From Buxus sempervirens (Eukaryota > Streptophyta > Magnoliopsida > Buxales > Buxaceae): a stretch of DNA of 64,000 nt. The stretch spans positions 45,589,220-45,653,219 of the forward strand of contig OX387186.1 of assembly GCA_947561395.2 (NCBI GenBank), written 5' to 3'. The position numbers and the translations under genes were made by a program. Positions 10,184 to 22,540 of this stretch are shown one piece after another. The notes below the pieces were generated by a model. That model did no database searches and was not told the DNA's origin. It saw only the letters and a program-made list of their open reading frames with translations. Position 1 is the first letter of the stretch, and each line of letters begins with the position of its first letter.

Positions 10184-13100
10184 ATGGCACCAAGCGGGGA
10201 AGGAGTTCGCAATAGATGTAGTCCTCAACGACTTCTAAAAATTATCAAAAGGTTGAACGAGTCCCAGAAGCTAGCTGTTAGAGAAATTGGGCTGGGAAGC
10301 CTTCTGGATATGACGATTAAACACTGTTATAAGGGCAACATTGTGTCCTTATTGGCTTCATTTGATCCCGAAAAATGTTGCCTTGAAGTAAGTGGAAGGA
10401 CGTTTGAGATATCACCTCCTGATGTTCAGCGGATATTGGGGGTGACCTCTGCCGGGGAGAGTATAGAAATCGATGAGGTGGAAAATGACCTCACAGAATT
10501 AAAGAAAATGTATTGTGATGATAAAGGTAAGATACCTTTAGGAGAGCTGGAGAGAAGACTGCAAGAGAAGGAGACGGCGGATGAAGATTTTTTGAGGCTT
10601 TTTGTATTGCTTGCATTGGGCTCATTTTTATGCCCTCAAGCTAAGCCGGAGGCCAGCACAAAGTTCTTAAATCTCATAATGGATATGGAGGGACTCCGTA
10701 CCCTCAACTGGTCGAAGTTGGTTCTTGATTGGCTCATTGCTGCAATCCGCCGATACAAGGAGAAGCACCAAATATATGTCGGTGGTTGTTTGGTTTTTCT
10801 AAAGGTAAATTATTGTTATACACACATTTCATATATTTGGTATGCTTAAATTGTAATGGAAGAAATGTTTAATCAATCGCAGATGTTCTATTATGAATGC
10901 TTGCGCATGGATGGGAGCGCGATAGAGTTGGATGCAACAGCTCCTCTCATCACCGTGTGGAATGATGAGGATGTGTTGGAAAGGGAGAAAGAAGGAAAGG
11001 AAAAGGACATGAATATTCCGGAACATATTGACTATGAAAATGTTCCGGAGTCCGATAAATCAAAGGGGAGGAAGAAGGTATATTATATTGTATTGTATTT
11101 ATATTTTCGAATAGGGGGTACTCAATATGAATATTCATTATACGTACATGGACATAAATTTTACTTGATTATGTGTTTTAGGAGGATAAACTGAGGGCAG
11201 CGATAAAGAAGCTAACAAAGGTAGTTGCTGCCCTTCAGCGTGAGGTAGCCAAATCCTCGAGATTGAAGGCTTTGGAGAAGGAGGTAATGGAAATCGGTTT
11301 TTGTCATTATTCATTATAAGTTCCAGATCTTATAGAAATGCAAATGTTTGTGGCTTGATTTGTTTAGGTGGAGAGATTGAAGTTGATGATAAGCAATCTT
11401 GGAGTAGGGCAAGCTGAACTAAGAGAGATGGTTCTCGAGCTTGTTGGATATGCTCGTGACTACCGAAGCTACCCTACCCCTGAATGTCCACGTGAACCAT
11501 TTGAGGTTCCAGTGAACGTTGCTTCTGCACCGGAGGGCCCTTGCCCGGTGTCGCCGATGGAAGATATTGAACCTAGGGCGGAATGTATCCCGGATCCAAC
11601 AGCGGGAGAATATGAAGGTTCAATCGTTCCATTTCAACCCGTTGAGGCTCCGAGATTGAAACGAATGAAGATTCCCGGCAAGGCAAAAAGGAGTCCTTTT
11701 ACAACCATCACTGGGGAGAAAAAGAAGAGGGCCAGAAAGAGTAAGCAACCGCTCGATGCCGAGAGGCCAACGCAAACGGTAAGTAGTATATAATTGGATG
11801 TCTAATTGCATGTCAACCATTCATGTAAAACTTTACCATAGTAGATTGAAGAGCAATATTGTCGATGTAATGATCATTGTGTGACCTACATGAAATATAT
11901 TTCAGGTACCATCTTACGATGATGATAGTGCGGAGGCTAGGTTGTTGCCGGATCTGAACACTGCAGATCCGTCCATAGAGCCATTGGTATGTTTGTTCTC
12001 AGTTTTTCTAAAGGAATTGTTTTTGTTTTTCGGTTAGAATTAGGTTGACAGCCATATATTCATTTTTTGGAATTTTTAATAAACTTGTAGGCAAGCGAAC
12101 CAGCGGATGCATCTTCTAGTAGGACGCCTGTGGATGCTGGAAGCGCGGTCTGCAACTATGCATTCCGTGAGGACCTCGATCCAGAGTAAGTACTTTCGCA
12201 TATTTATGTTTGACGCGTTGTTGCTTTGTAAATTGTTGTGTATGGTTTGACTGTTTCTTTTGTGGGATATATATGTAGCGAGGTTTTGGTGAGATTCTTT
12301 GATGTCTTCATTGCCCGCGGTGAGTTCGAATGTTTGAAGCCTGAGAAATGGGTTACCAACTGGGTAGGAGTCTAACAACCTAAGTATCTTGTCAGATCGC
12401 ATAAATATTTGGATTCTTAGATTTTATTTTTTTCTATGTAGATCTTGGATTGCTACATGCGGATGCTGAATTTCCAGGAACAGCAGGTTGGAGGCCCATG
12501 TTACTTCTTCCTGTCAGATATTGGGGTAATTATTACGACATTCTTCAAAAGAATTTGACACTGTCTGTAATACTCCTGTTGAACCTATATTATAACTTTT
12601 CAGACTTTTTGCGCGGCAGAAGAAAACCGAGAACTTACCAGACTTAATGATCAATTTGATCCATCGTACCTACTGAATATAGTGAACTACAAAATGGTAA
12701 GCTTAACTCACCATTGTTGCTGGGATCTTTTAATAGGGTAGGGCTAATAAATATGTTTGTATGCAGTTGTTTTTCCCTATATTGGAGCAAGAACATTGGT
12801 ACATGTGTGTTGTTGACATGAATAAAAAGAAAGTCTTTTTTTTGAACTCGATGAAGGTGTGGAGAACCCGTGAAGTTCTCACTGGAGTGGTAAGTGATCA
12901 GCGTAATAATTTCTTGTGTCACTAATGTTGTTATTAAGTATCAATTTTTATATTTCAGCTAAAAGCAGTAGATATTATATGCACCTGGCAATGGGAAAAG
13001 CAAGTTTTAGTAAGCAAATTTCCAAGGACGAAAGCAGATGCTCTTAAGCTTCCTCGGCAAGGCAACCCGTACGTTTTCCACCTATTCCTTCTTTTCTATA

Positions 13101-13412
13101 CTTACTACGATATGATATTAATAGCATTAACTTGTACTCGCATCTTTTGTAGCAATGACTGTGGAATCTTCGCCATGAAGTTCGCCGCTTTCTGGAGAGG
13201 AGAACTTTCTCCTCGATTCACGCAGGTACGCTACAACTCCTAACCTATCCAGTTGTGTTTTCAAAAGCTCCAAATGATCACATTATTAATATAGTTTTGT
13301 TAATTTTGAATAGAATGATATTCCGGGTTTCAGAAGAAGCATTGTGAGTGAGATGATCCTCCACGAAGAAAACACGGTGAAGGATGATATTGTGAAGAAG
13401 AGTTCTACCTAG
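10184..13412 (+). CDS. Ulp1/C48-type SUMO-protease-like protein of MULE-B (13 exons)
   Basis: Ulp1-family peptidases cleave SUMO from targets; versions carried by plant transposons have unknown substrates. Exons: 10184-10804, 10883-11077, 11182-11283, 11368-11778, 11906-11986, 12091-12185, 12279-12363, 12442-12525, 12604-12696, 12767-12889, 12959-13068, 13153-13225, 13314-13412. Every intron is GT-AG and the frame stays open for 723 aa. Residues 1-207 resemble the N-terminal domain of plant transposon-borne Ulp1 proteins (LEVSGRTFEISPPDVQRILG). Residues ~270-370 are charged, and ~400-450 Lys-rich. The peptidase domain has EHWYMCVVD (His599), Gln664 and NDCGIF (Cys670), six residues after the Gln as in Ulp1. 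The position of the usual catalytic Asp reads FFLNSM, with Asn616. The gene looks intact. Exon joins are inferred, not checked against transcripts. Confidence 0.85.
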
Positions 13413-14703
13413 GGGGAGAGTTCGATGTATTAACATTTTTATATTATACATGCGTCACACTACAAACTAAAATTTTAATTTTTGGGGAATCTGTATGTAT
13501 TTATTTGAGGACAAGGATGTTCCTGTAATGAATGCTGTAGCTGAATCAAGCATTCACTTGGATTTTACTTTTATGGCATGTTTAGTTTTTTATGATGTTT
13601 CACGATCATATTTTTGTAAAGTATTGTGTACATAGGACATTGTATCCATTGAATAAAAGCTTGGTTATTTTGATTGCTTAAGTTCTGCCACAGATTCGTC
13701 AAACTCGTTGATCGTAAATTATGCCAAATTTTAAAACAAGTTACTATACATTAGGTACTCCCCCCCAAAACAAAATGAAGGTACGGTTCGTGTGAAGTTT
13801 AAGGTAACCCCGTAACCGGCACAATGTACCACCCCCACCCCATATAAGCTTAGGTGTCACCTAGTAAGAGTTGCGTACACGCCGAAATAAGGCCAAGGCG
13901 CCCACGAAATAAGCCTAAGTTACATCAGCAAATAAGCCAAAGTACCCCTAAGTAATACCCAGGTACCCCCAAAATTAATATTAAGGTAACCCATAAGTAA
14001 GCCGGAGGTACCCCCAAGTAGGAACTGATAATGAACAAAACGCGCGGACGTTAATCATTAACGCGCGGACGTTAATCATTAACGCCCGCACGTTGCAGCT
14101 TTAAAGTGCACAGTACGCGCGAGCGTTACCAGGAAAGATTCGCGCGTTGATTATGCTCCCACTATTTTGTACGTGTGGGTACCTTCGGGTTTCTAGTGGG
14201 GTACCTCAAATTTACCCTTGGGGTACCTAAGTGTTACTTGGAGGTACTCTCCCCTTAATTTGGAGTATTTTTTGTGGATAAATTAAGGCTCGTGTGGGGG
14301 GTACCCTGGGCTGATTTGGGGGATACGTAGGCACGTTTGGAAGGGTATCTCAAGATTAAGATTAATATAAGCTGACTTTTTTTGCATTCCCCGTCTTCCC
14401 ACGGCCTTCGTTGCAGATTTTAATCATTTCGTATAATACCTTAGTCTTGTAGGTGGAAGTTCATTACCATAGGCTAATATAACCAGCAACTTCGACTGGT
14501 TGTTTTGCATGTACACGCATTACGACGTGCTAGACCCAATGTGTGTGTATTGGGGAGATAGAGGAATATGACAAATGAAAGCTAAGACCAAACAATATTT
14601 GCTTTGCATGCACTTATCGCAACGTTTTACAGGCACATAAGTAAAAAAAGATGGTCAAATAAGATGCATTCGATACTCAGATGACATGAAAAGAGGTTCA
14701 AGA
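13413..14703. other. Spacer between Ulp1-like and 614-aa genes, with repeat blocks
   Basis: 13413-13740 is probably the 3' UTR of the Ulp1-like gene. 13745-14015 and 14160-14350 are GGTACC-type blocks. 14035-14155 holds two tandem AACGCGCGGACGTT-type copies followed by variants. 14350-14700 shows no gene. Confidence 0.6.
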
Positions 14704-16548
14704 CTATGGGGCAGGCCCTGCTGGATCAGGAACTTTGTGTGCAGGCTCAAGGGGTTCAAGCAAGAAATGTTCATCTCGAATGTACTCCGCATCACTTGGA
14801 GGAATATGCTCTCCAACGACACCTTGAGAAGCTGCATCGACAACTGTCCTCCGTTCTCCCTTGTCCCTATTCAGCCTGTGAAGCTCCTGATTTTCCAATT
14901 CAAAGTGCTTCATGGCCCGGCTGTAGTCTTGTTGCATCTCCAAATATATCTCGTTCAGCCTGATCTGCTTCTGATGCACTGCTTTTAGTGTGTCATCAGA
15001 ATTCCATACTGTTGACCTCACCCAACTCAACTTGCTGTCAATTTGTGCAAACTTCGGCTTAATCACTTCTCGTACATCCTTTCTCACAGAGTAGGTGTCA
15101 CTTTCTACGTTCTGAAGAAGATGTTCCATCTTAGCAACGTGGCGATCAGTTTCATGCTTGTATGCAAGCTGACCATCGTACAATTGTTTTATCTGCTGCT
15201 TCATCGTCTCCTGGTTCTCAAGAAGTAGCTTGGTTTGATTCATCAACTCACATTGCATGCCCATAACCTGTGAAAGGATTGATGCGAGTCCACGAGGAAA
15301 TTGGGAAGAAGTTGTTTGGTCTATAGGAGCAGCAGCAGGAGCAGGCGTCGATGAGGATGGAATATCATGTTCCACAGGTTGATCATGTGTAGCAGACTCC
15401 AGGAGAGGAAGATCATGCTCATGTCCTATAGAAACATTGGGGGGAGGAGATGGAGGAGCAGGAGCATCTTCACCAGCAGTGGGAGGAGATGGAGGAGCAG
15501 GAGCATCTTCACCAGCAGGGGGAGGAGATGGAGGAGCAGCAGCATCCTCACCAGCAGGGGGAGGAGATGGAGGAGAAGGCGCATGGACCCCTGAAACAGG
15601 GGGAGGGGGTGGAGGAGCAGGAGCATCTTCACCAGCAGGGGGAGGAGATGGAGGAGAAGGCGCATGGACCCCTGGAACAGGGGGAGGGGGTGGAGGAGGA
15701 GGATGAGACTTGTTGTATTGCCCCTTGGACTTATTGTATGTTGCAGTATTGATAGGAGGAAGGGGAGCAAGTAACTCATACTCGGGGAAGTCAATTTGAT
15801 GCATCTTGACTATCTTTGCAATGGCACACCCGAGAGGAAGTCCACACCTACGTTTGGTATCGAACAAACAGTCAAGCATAGTCGAAATCATGATGGTGGG
15901 AACATCAATTGAATGCCTGTTGACCAATGCATAAAGCAAGAGTGCCCTCATAGGAGGCACAGTTGATCTGTGACTCACCGGCGCAACGTTAGAGCATTGG
16001 ATTTTGTATATGAATGAGGTGTCAAATGTAAACTTGGAGGAATCCAGAGCTTTGCCCTCATAGTCCCCCTCCCTCTCAGTGGTCAGTAAAAAAGCAGCCA
16101 CTTCATTGAGCAATTGTGGTAAGGGAGCATCAACATACGGGAAGTCAGGATTCTCAACTCTCGGAATACCTAGGGCCCCAGCGATGGTATCAGAATCTAC
16201 ATGGATGGGCTGCCTTCTGAGAGAGGTATCGAAGGATGGACCGTCTGCGATGTTGTGGATGTTTGAATAGAATTCATATACTAGGTGTTGGGATGGGAGC
16301 AGGAAGTTGGTGAAGAGGTTATCCCATCCCCTCCCGGTAAATGCTGAACTAATAGACTCGGGGAAGTCTTCTAGAATAACCCCTCTTTCAAGCAAGATTT
16401 GTCTGTGGCTGACATCATTCTCGTACAGCTTCTTGGCCTGCCGATCGATGAAGATTGAATTATCAAATGAATCAATCCTGCGTTTCTTATTGGCTGTCCT
16501 GGAGGATTTCTTAGGTTTAGAAGATGAGGCTCTGGTCTTAGGGGCCAT
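14704..16548 (-). CDS. Putative plant transposon protein family member, Pro-rich, 614 aa (MULE-B)
   Basis: A single open frame starts at ATG 16548. The N-terminus is basic (MAPKTRASSSKPKKSSRTAN, then KKRR), suggesting nuclear targeting. Residues ~40-270 resemble the conserved domain annotated as putative plant transposon protein in many plant repeats, with RGWDNLF, VYEFYSNI, ALGIPRVENPDFPY and a PPMRALLLYALVNRHSID segment. Residues ~285-375 are a tandem Pro-rich region built of PPSPPPAGEDAPAP-like units. The C-terminal third (about 430-590) has long charged helices that look like coiled coil. Function is unknown; a gag-like, DNA-binding or assembly role is speculation. Convergent with the Ulp1-like gene. 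Confidence 0.75.
   Translation of the reverse strand: MAPKTRASSSKPKKSSRTANKKRRIDSFDNSIFIDRQAKKLYENDVSHRQILLERGVILEDFPESISSAFTGRGWDNLFTNFLLPSQHLVYEFYSNIHNIADGPSFDTSLRRQPIHVDSDTIAGALGIPRVENPDFPYVDAPLPQLLNEVAAFLLTTEREGDYEGKALDSSKFTFDTSFIYKIQCSNVAPVSHRSTVPPMRALLLYALVNRHSIDVPTIMISTMLDCLFDTKRRCGLPLGCAIAKIVKMHQIDFPEYELLAPLPPINTATYNKSKGQYNKSHPPPPPPPPVPGVHAPSPPSPPPAGEDAPAPPPPPPVSGVHAPSPPSPPPAGEDAAAPPSPPPAGEDAPAPPSPPTAGEDAPAPPSPPPNVSIGHEHDLPLLESATHDQPVEHDIPSSSTPAPAAAPIDQTTSSQFPRGLASILSQVMGMQCELMNQTKLLLENQETMKQQIKQLYDGQLAYKHETDRHVAKMEHLLQNVESDTYSVRKDVREVIKPKFAQIDSKLSWVRSTVWNSDDTLKAVHQKQIRLNEIYLEMQQDYSRAMKHFELENQELHRLNRDKGERRTVVDAASQGVVGEHIPPSDAEYIRDEHFLLEPLEPAHKVPDPAGPAP
15430..15710 (-). repeat. Coding minisatellite for Pro-rich repeats
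   Basis: Seven or so imperfect 39-45-bp units (GGAGGAGATGGAGGAGCAGGAGCATCTTCACCAGCAGGG on the plus strand) encode the PPSPPPAGEDAPAP array. Similar long open frames on the other frames of this interval are artefacts of the repeat. Confidence 0.75.
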
Positions 16549-16559
16549 CTAAGATTTCA

Positions 16560-17220
16560 GAAGAAGAGAGGAAGAAAAATAAATATGCACAAAACAACAC
16601 ATAGCAAACGATAATGTTAGACACAGAAAAGATGAGTGCTACCGAATGCAAATAATATAGAATGTGAATAATATGAATAATTGTGTGGAAAAAACCCACT
16701 CCCTATATACATAAAAAAAAAACCCCAACACTTGAGGAAAAAGTGCAGGCGTTATTCACGCGTCAGGGAGATAACAATAGGGATGTGTACTTGTCAAAGG
16801 CTTATAGGAAAAGTGAATAGTAACTTGATTGCAACCGATAATATAAACCATTCCGACGAAGATAAACCAAAATGTACCTCTTGAAGACATTAGAATAAAC
16901 ACATAGATCGGAAACCCTAAATGAACAAATTAATACCCTAATCGTAACATATAAAATCAAAGCAGTAAAGTTCGTAAAGCATCTCGTAAGTCCTACGAAC
17001 CAGAAATATAGGCTTTGGAACTCTTCCAGAAGAGAAGTGGTACCCACCCTGAGAAGACTTTATCGCAATGAAGATGAAGCGCTTCGGATGGCTTTGATTC
17101 GCATGGACGAAATAACGCGCCAGACCTGTTTCTTTGTAAATATAGGCAAACGCCCGAACGCACGCGCCCAGCACGTGCGCGCGTTGATATTAAATATGTA
17201 CCAAAACATAAGGAATTCTT
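16560..17220. other. 5' flank of the 614-aa gene, no gene seen
   Basis: This stretch probably holds the promoter and leader of the minus-strand gene. I see no coding evidence. GCGCGCGTTGATATTAA-type motifs begin at about 17150. Confidence 0.5.
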
Positions 17221-20200
17221 CAAAGGGTACCTTCGGTTTATGATTGGGGTACCCCAGGCAAAATGTGGGGATACCTCATGCAAAAACACGGCGGTACCCA
17301 AACCCGAAGCGAACGTCCGAGCGTTCACGAGAACGTGCGCGCGTTGATATTAAATATGTGTCGTCCCCAGAGCCTCTTAACTTTTTTAAAGTGTCCCAAC
17401 GGGTTTTGTTCACGAGAACGTCCGAGCGTTCATGTATGTACATTTGTATATGTGTGTACACATGATTGTACACATGTGTGTACATGTGCACACATGTACA
17501 TGTATATATGTGTACACATGTACCCAGGTCTGTACATGTGTACACATGTACATGATATATGTGTACACAAGTACATGTTCTTTAACGTGTACATGTACGG
17601 ACATGTGTGCACATGCACACACATGTCTACATCTGTTCAAATGCATGTAAATGTACATGTATGTGTACAAATGTACACACATGTACATGTGTGCTCATAT
17701 TGACATGTGTAAGCGTGTACACATGCACACACATGGGCACATGTGTGTACACACACGCACATGTGTACACATATACATATGTGTAAATGTGTACACAGAT
17801 GACAATGTCCATGTGTACATTTGTAAGGTACATCAGCAAACAAGCCAGAGGTGCCCCCAAATGATAACTTACGGTAGGGACAATTACGAAAACAAGTACG
17901 TCATAGGTACCCCACATAAAACGTGGGTACCCCAACAATAACATGACGGTACCCCACACGTAAGGCGAAGGTACCATATATAAGGAATTACAAGGAAACA
18001 TTAACGCGCGGACGTTAAGGTCCAACACGCGCGCGTTAAAGCTATTAATGCGCGTCCGACAGCTGTCTAATTCGGCAGGAACGTTCGCGCGTCCATGACC
18101 AACGTCCGCGCGTTGACGTCTCTTCCACTTTCCTTCTACAGGGTACCTTCGCTTTTAAAACAGGGGTACCTTTGTATTATATCCTTGGGTACCCCCCTAA
18201 TATTTGGGGTACCTGTGTCCTACCATAATTTACGCTCCTGTGCTTGTACATACATGTGTACAAATACATGAAAGCAGCCGATACACATCAAAAAATGTAA
18301 TAACACGTGTGCACAGATGACAATGTCATAGGAACCCCAACTAAAACGTGGGTACCCAAGGATAAGGAATGAAGCTACCCCATACGTAAGGCGAAGGTAC
18401 CCAATATGAGGAATTATTAGGAAACGTTAACGCGCGGACGTTAATGTCGAACGCGCGAGCGTTAAAGTTATTAATGCGCGTGCGACAGCTCACTTCTTCG
18501 ACCGGAACGTTCGCGCGTTAGAGACCAACATCCGCGGGTTAACGTCTGTTGCCCTTTCCTTCTACTGGGGTACCTTCGCCTTAACACCTGGGTACCTTCA
18601 TATTATATTTTGTGGTACCTTAGGTTTAAGTGGGGTACCTGTGGCCTACCCTAATATACGCTTCGGTACATGTGTCTACTTGTGTACACATACATACAAG
18701 CAAGCCTATACACATCAAAGAATGTACTTACATGTGTGTACACAATTACACACATGTGTGTGCGTGGGTATACGTACATGTACACAAGTACATGTTTACA
18801 GGTACAGAAATTTGTAGACATGTACAGACATGTGTGTACATGTACACATGTGTACATGTGTTAACATGTATGTACATGTACATGTGTACACACATGTACC
18901 TGTACCTGTGTACACACATGTACATGTGTAAACATGTATGTACATGTACATGTGTACACACATGTACCTGTACCTGTGTACACACATGTACATGTTTACA
19001 AATGTACACACATGGACACATGTTTACACACATCTACATGTGTGCACATTGGTACATGTCTACTCATATATAAATGTACATGTTTAAACATATATGAGTA
19101 CACATGTACACACATGTCTACATCTGTTCAAATGCATATAAATGTACATGTATGTGTACAAATGTATGGTTAGGCACAGTTACGAAGAAAAGTACGTCAT
19201 AGGAACCCCAACTACTACGTTGGTACCCAAGCATAGGGAATGAAGGTACCCCATGCGTAAGGCGAAGGTACCCAATATGAGGAATTACTAAGAAAAGTTA
19301 ACGCGCGGACGTTAAAGTCAAACGCGCGAACGTTAAAGCTGATAAAGCGACAACGGTCTTCTTCGGCCGAAACGTTCGCGCGTTAGAGACCAACGTCCGC
19401 GCCTTAACGTCGGTCCCCCTTACCCTCTACTGGGTACCTTCGTTTTGAAGCCGGGATACCTTCGTATTATATATTGAGGTACCTTTGTTTTAATTGGGGT
19501 ACCTGTGGCCAACCCTAATATACGCTTCTGTGCATGTCCATACATGTGTACATGTGTAAACATGTATGTACATGTACATGTGTACACACATGTACCTTTA
19601 CCTTTGTACATACATGTACATGTTTATACCTGTACACACATGGGAACATGTTTACACACATATACATGTGTGCACAGATACACATGTGAACATGTCTACT
19701 CATATATACATCTCCATGTTTACACATATACACATGTGTACATGTGTGTGCACGCATATATACATGTACATGTGCATTTATATATGAGTAGACATGTACC
19801 AATGTTTACACATGTATATGTGTATAAACATGTGCCCATGTGTGTACATTTGTAAACATCTACATGTGTGTGCACAGGTACAGGTAAATGTGTGTACACA
19901 TGTACATGTACGTGTACCCACGCACACAGGAAAATGTGTACTTGTGTGCACAAATGTAAGAACATTCTTTGATGTGTATAGGCTTGCTTGTATGTATTTG
20001 TACACATGTACCGAAGCATATCTTAGGGTAGCCCACCGGTACCCCACTTAAACCTAAGGTAGCACAAGATATAATACGAAGGTACCCCAGGGCTAAAACG
20101 AAGGTACCCGAGTAGAAGGAAAGGGCTACAGACGTTAACGCGCGGACGTTGGTCTCTAACGCGCGAACGTTCCGGCCGAAGAAGAGAGCTGTCACACGCG

Positions 20201-22540
20201 CAATAATAACTTTCACGCTCGCGCGTTCGACATTAACGTCCGCGCGTTAACGTTTCCTAGTAATTCCTCATATTGGGTACCTTCGCCTTACGTGTGGGGT
20301 AGCTTCATTCCCTATCCTTGGGTACCCACGTGTTAGTTGGGGTTCCTATGACATTGTCATCTGTTCACACGTGTTACTACATTTTTTTGATGTGTATCGG
20401 CTGCTTTCATGTATTTGTACACATGTATGTACAAGCAAAGGAGCGTAAATTATGGTAGGACACAGGTACCCCAAATATTAGGTAGGTACCCAAGGATATA
20501 ATACAAAGGTACCCCTGTTTTAAAAGCGAAGGTACCCTGTAGAAGGAAAGTGGAAGAGACGTCAACGCGCGGACGTTGGTCATGGACGCGCGAACGTTCC
20601 TGCCGAATTAGACAGCTGTCGGACGCGCATTAATAGCTTTAACGCGCGCGCGCGTTGGACCTTAACGTCCCCGCGTTAATGTTTCCTTGTAATTCCTTAT
20701 ATATGGTACCTTCGCCTTACGTGTGGGGTAGCTTCATTCCCTATCCTTGGGTACCCACGTATTAGTTGGGGTTCCTATGACATTGTCATCTGTGCACACG
20801 TGTTATTACATTTTTTGATGTGTATCGGCTGCTTTCATGTATTTGTACACATGTATGTACAAGCACAGGAGCGTAAATTATGGTAGGATACAGGTACCCC
20901 AAATATTAGGTAGGTACCCAAGGATATAATACAAAGGTACCCCTGTTTTAAAAGCGAAGGTACCCTGTAGAAGGAAAGTGGAAGAGACGTCAACGCGCGG
21001 ACGTTGGTCATGGACGCGCGAACGTTCCTGCCGAATTAGACAGCTGTCGGACGCGCATTAATAGCTTTAACGCGCGCGCGTTGGACCTTAACGTCCGCGC
21101 GTTAATGTTTCCTAGTAATTCCTTATATATGGTACCTTCGCCTTACGTGTGGGGTACCGTCATGTTATTGTTGGGGTACCCACGTTTTATGTGGGGTACC
21201 TATGACGTACTTGTTTTCGTAATTGTCCCTACCGTAAGTTATCATTTGGGGGTACCTCTGGCTTGTTTGCTGATGTACCTTACAAATGTACACATGGACA
21301 TTGTCATCTGTGTACACATTTACACATATGTATATGTGTACACATGTGCGTGTGTGTACACACATGTGCCCATGTGTGTGCATGTGTACACGCTTACACA
21401 TGTCAATATGAGCACACATGTACATGTGTGGACATTTGTACACATACATGTACATTTACATGCATTTGAACAGATGTAGACATGTGTGTGCATGTGCACA
21501 CATGTCCGTACATGTACACGTTAAAGAACATGTACTTGTGTACACATATATCATGTACATGTGTACACATGTACAGACCTGGGTACATGTGTGTTCTTGT
21601 TTGCACACATGTAAGTACATTGTTTGGTGTGTACCGGCTTGCTTGTATGTATGTGTACACATGTATGTACATGCATAGACGCGTATATTATGGTTGGCCC
21701 CTGGTACCCCAATTAAAACTAAGGTACTGCACTATATAATACGAAGGTACCCCGGTTTCAAAACGAAGGTACCCGGTAGAGGGTGAGGGGAACAGAAGTG
21801 AACGCGCGGACGTTGGTCTTTAACGCGCGAACGTTCTGGCCGAAGAAGATCGTTGCCGCTTTATTAGCTTTAACGCTCGCGCGTTAACTTTAACGTCCGC
21901 GCGTTAACTTTTCTTAGTAATTCCTCATATTGGGTACCTTCGCCTTACGTATGGGGTACCTTGATTCCCTATGCGTTGGTATCCACGTATTAGTTGGGGT
22001 ACCTATGACGTACTTGGCATGTGTACACATGTCTGTACGTGTACCCACGCACACACATATATACCTGCGTTTATATGTGTGTGTGTTCCTGTTTGCACAC
22101 TTGTAAGTACATTTTTTGTTGTGTATCGGCTGCTTGTATGTATTTGTACACATGTATGTACAAGCACAGACGCGCATATTAGGGTAGGCCACAGGTACCC
22201 CAGTTAAAACTAAGGTAGCCATTGATATAATAAGAAGGTACCCCTGTGTTACAGGTAAGGTACCCCGTAGAAGGAAAGGGGCACAGACGTCAACGCGCGG
22301 ACGTTTGTCTTTAACGCCCGCACGTTCCAGATTAAGAGGACAACTGAAGCGCGCGCTTTCTGAAGGACCTTTCGCGCGCTATTGTATGGGGTACCTTCAT
22401 ATGTTTTTTTGGGTACCTGCGTTTTATGTGGGGTACCCATACAGTACCTGGCTTCTTAATTGTGGCAACCGTAAGGCATTATTGGGGGGCACCTTTGGCT
22501 TTTTTCCTGATGTACCTTAGAATTTTTTGAGGGGTGCCGT
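17220..22540. repeat. Central nested inverted-repeat array of MULE-B
   Basis: Three kinds of DNA alternate: long runs of GTACATGTGTACACATG-like alternating purine-pyrimidine sequence (about 17420-17840, 18660-19170, 19525-20010, 21280-21670, and shorter), GGTACC blocks, and CpG-rich pairs of AACGCGCGGACGTT and AACGCGCGAACGTT. Large parts are inverted copies: 17627-18028 is nearly the reverse complement of 21081-21479, and about 18240-18330 of about 20790-20880. About 20270-20700 is repeated directly at about 20700-21130. Frames in it translate to Cys/His/Thr/Val/Tyr-rich nonsense and are not genes. Confidence 0.85.
20270..21130 (+). repeat. Direct duplication of a ~430-bp unit in the right arm of the array
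   Basis: Two consecutive units share the order ATTCCTCATAT/TTATATATGG, GGTACCTTCGCCTTACGTGTGG, GACATTGTCATCTGT, CACGTGTTA(T/C)TACATTTTTT, and the CpG-rich motif pair. They are nearly identical, which suggests a recent duplication. Confidence 0.7.

Noticed and set aside
15367..15794. Alternative long frames over the Pro-rich repeat
   Set aside because: They arise from the coding minisatellite being open in several frames.
17276..22222. Many open frames of 60-150 codons rich in Cys, His, Thr, Tyr, Val and Met
   Set aside because: They appear on both strands and in several frames of the GTACATGTGTACACATG array; the repeat lacks stops by composition. No conserved domain or consistent start.
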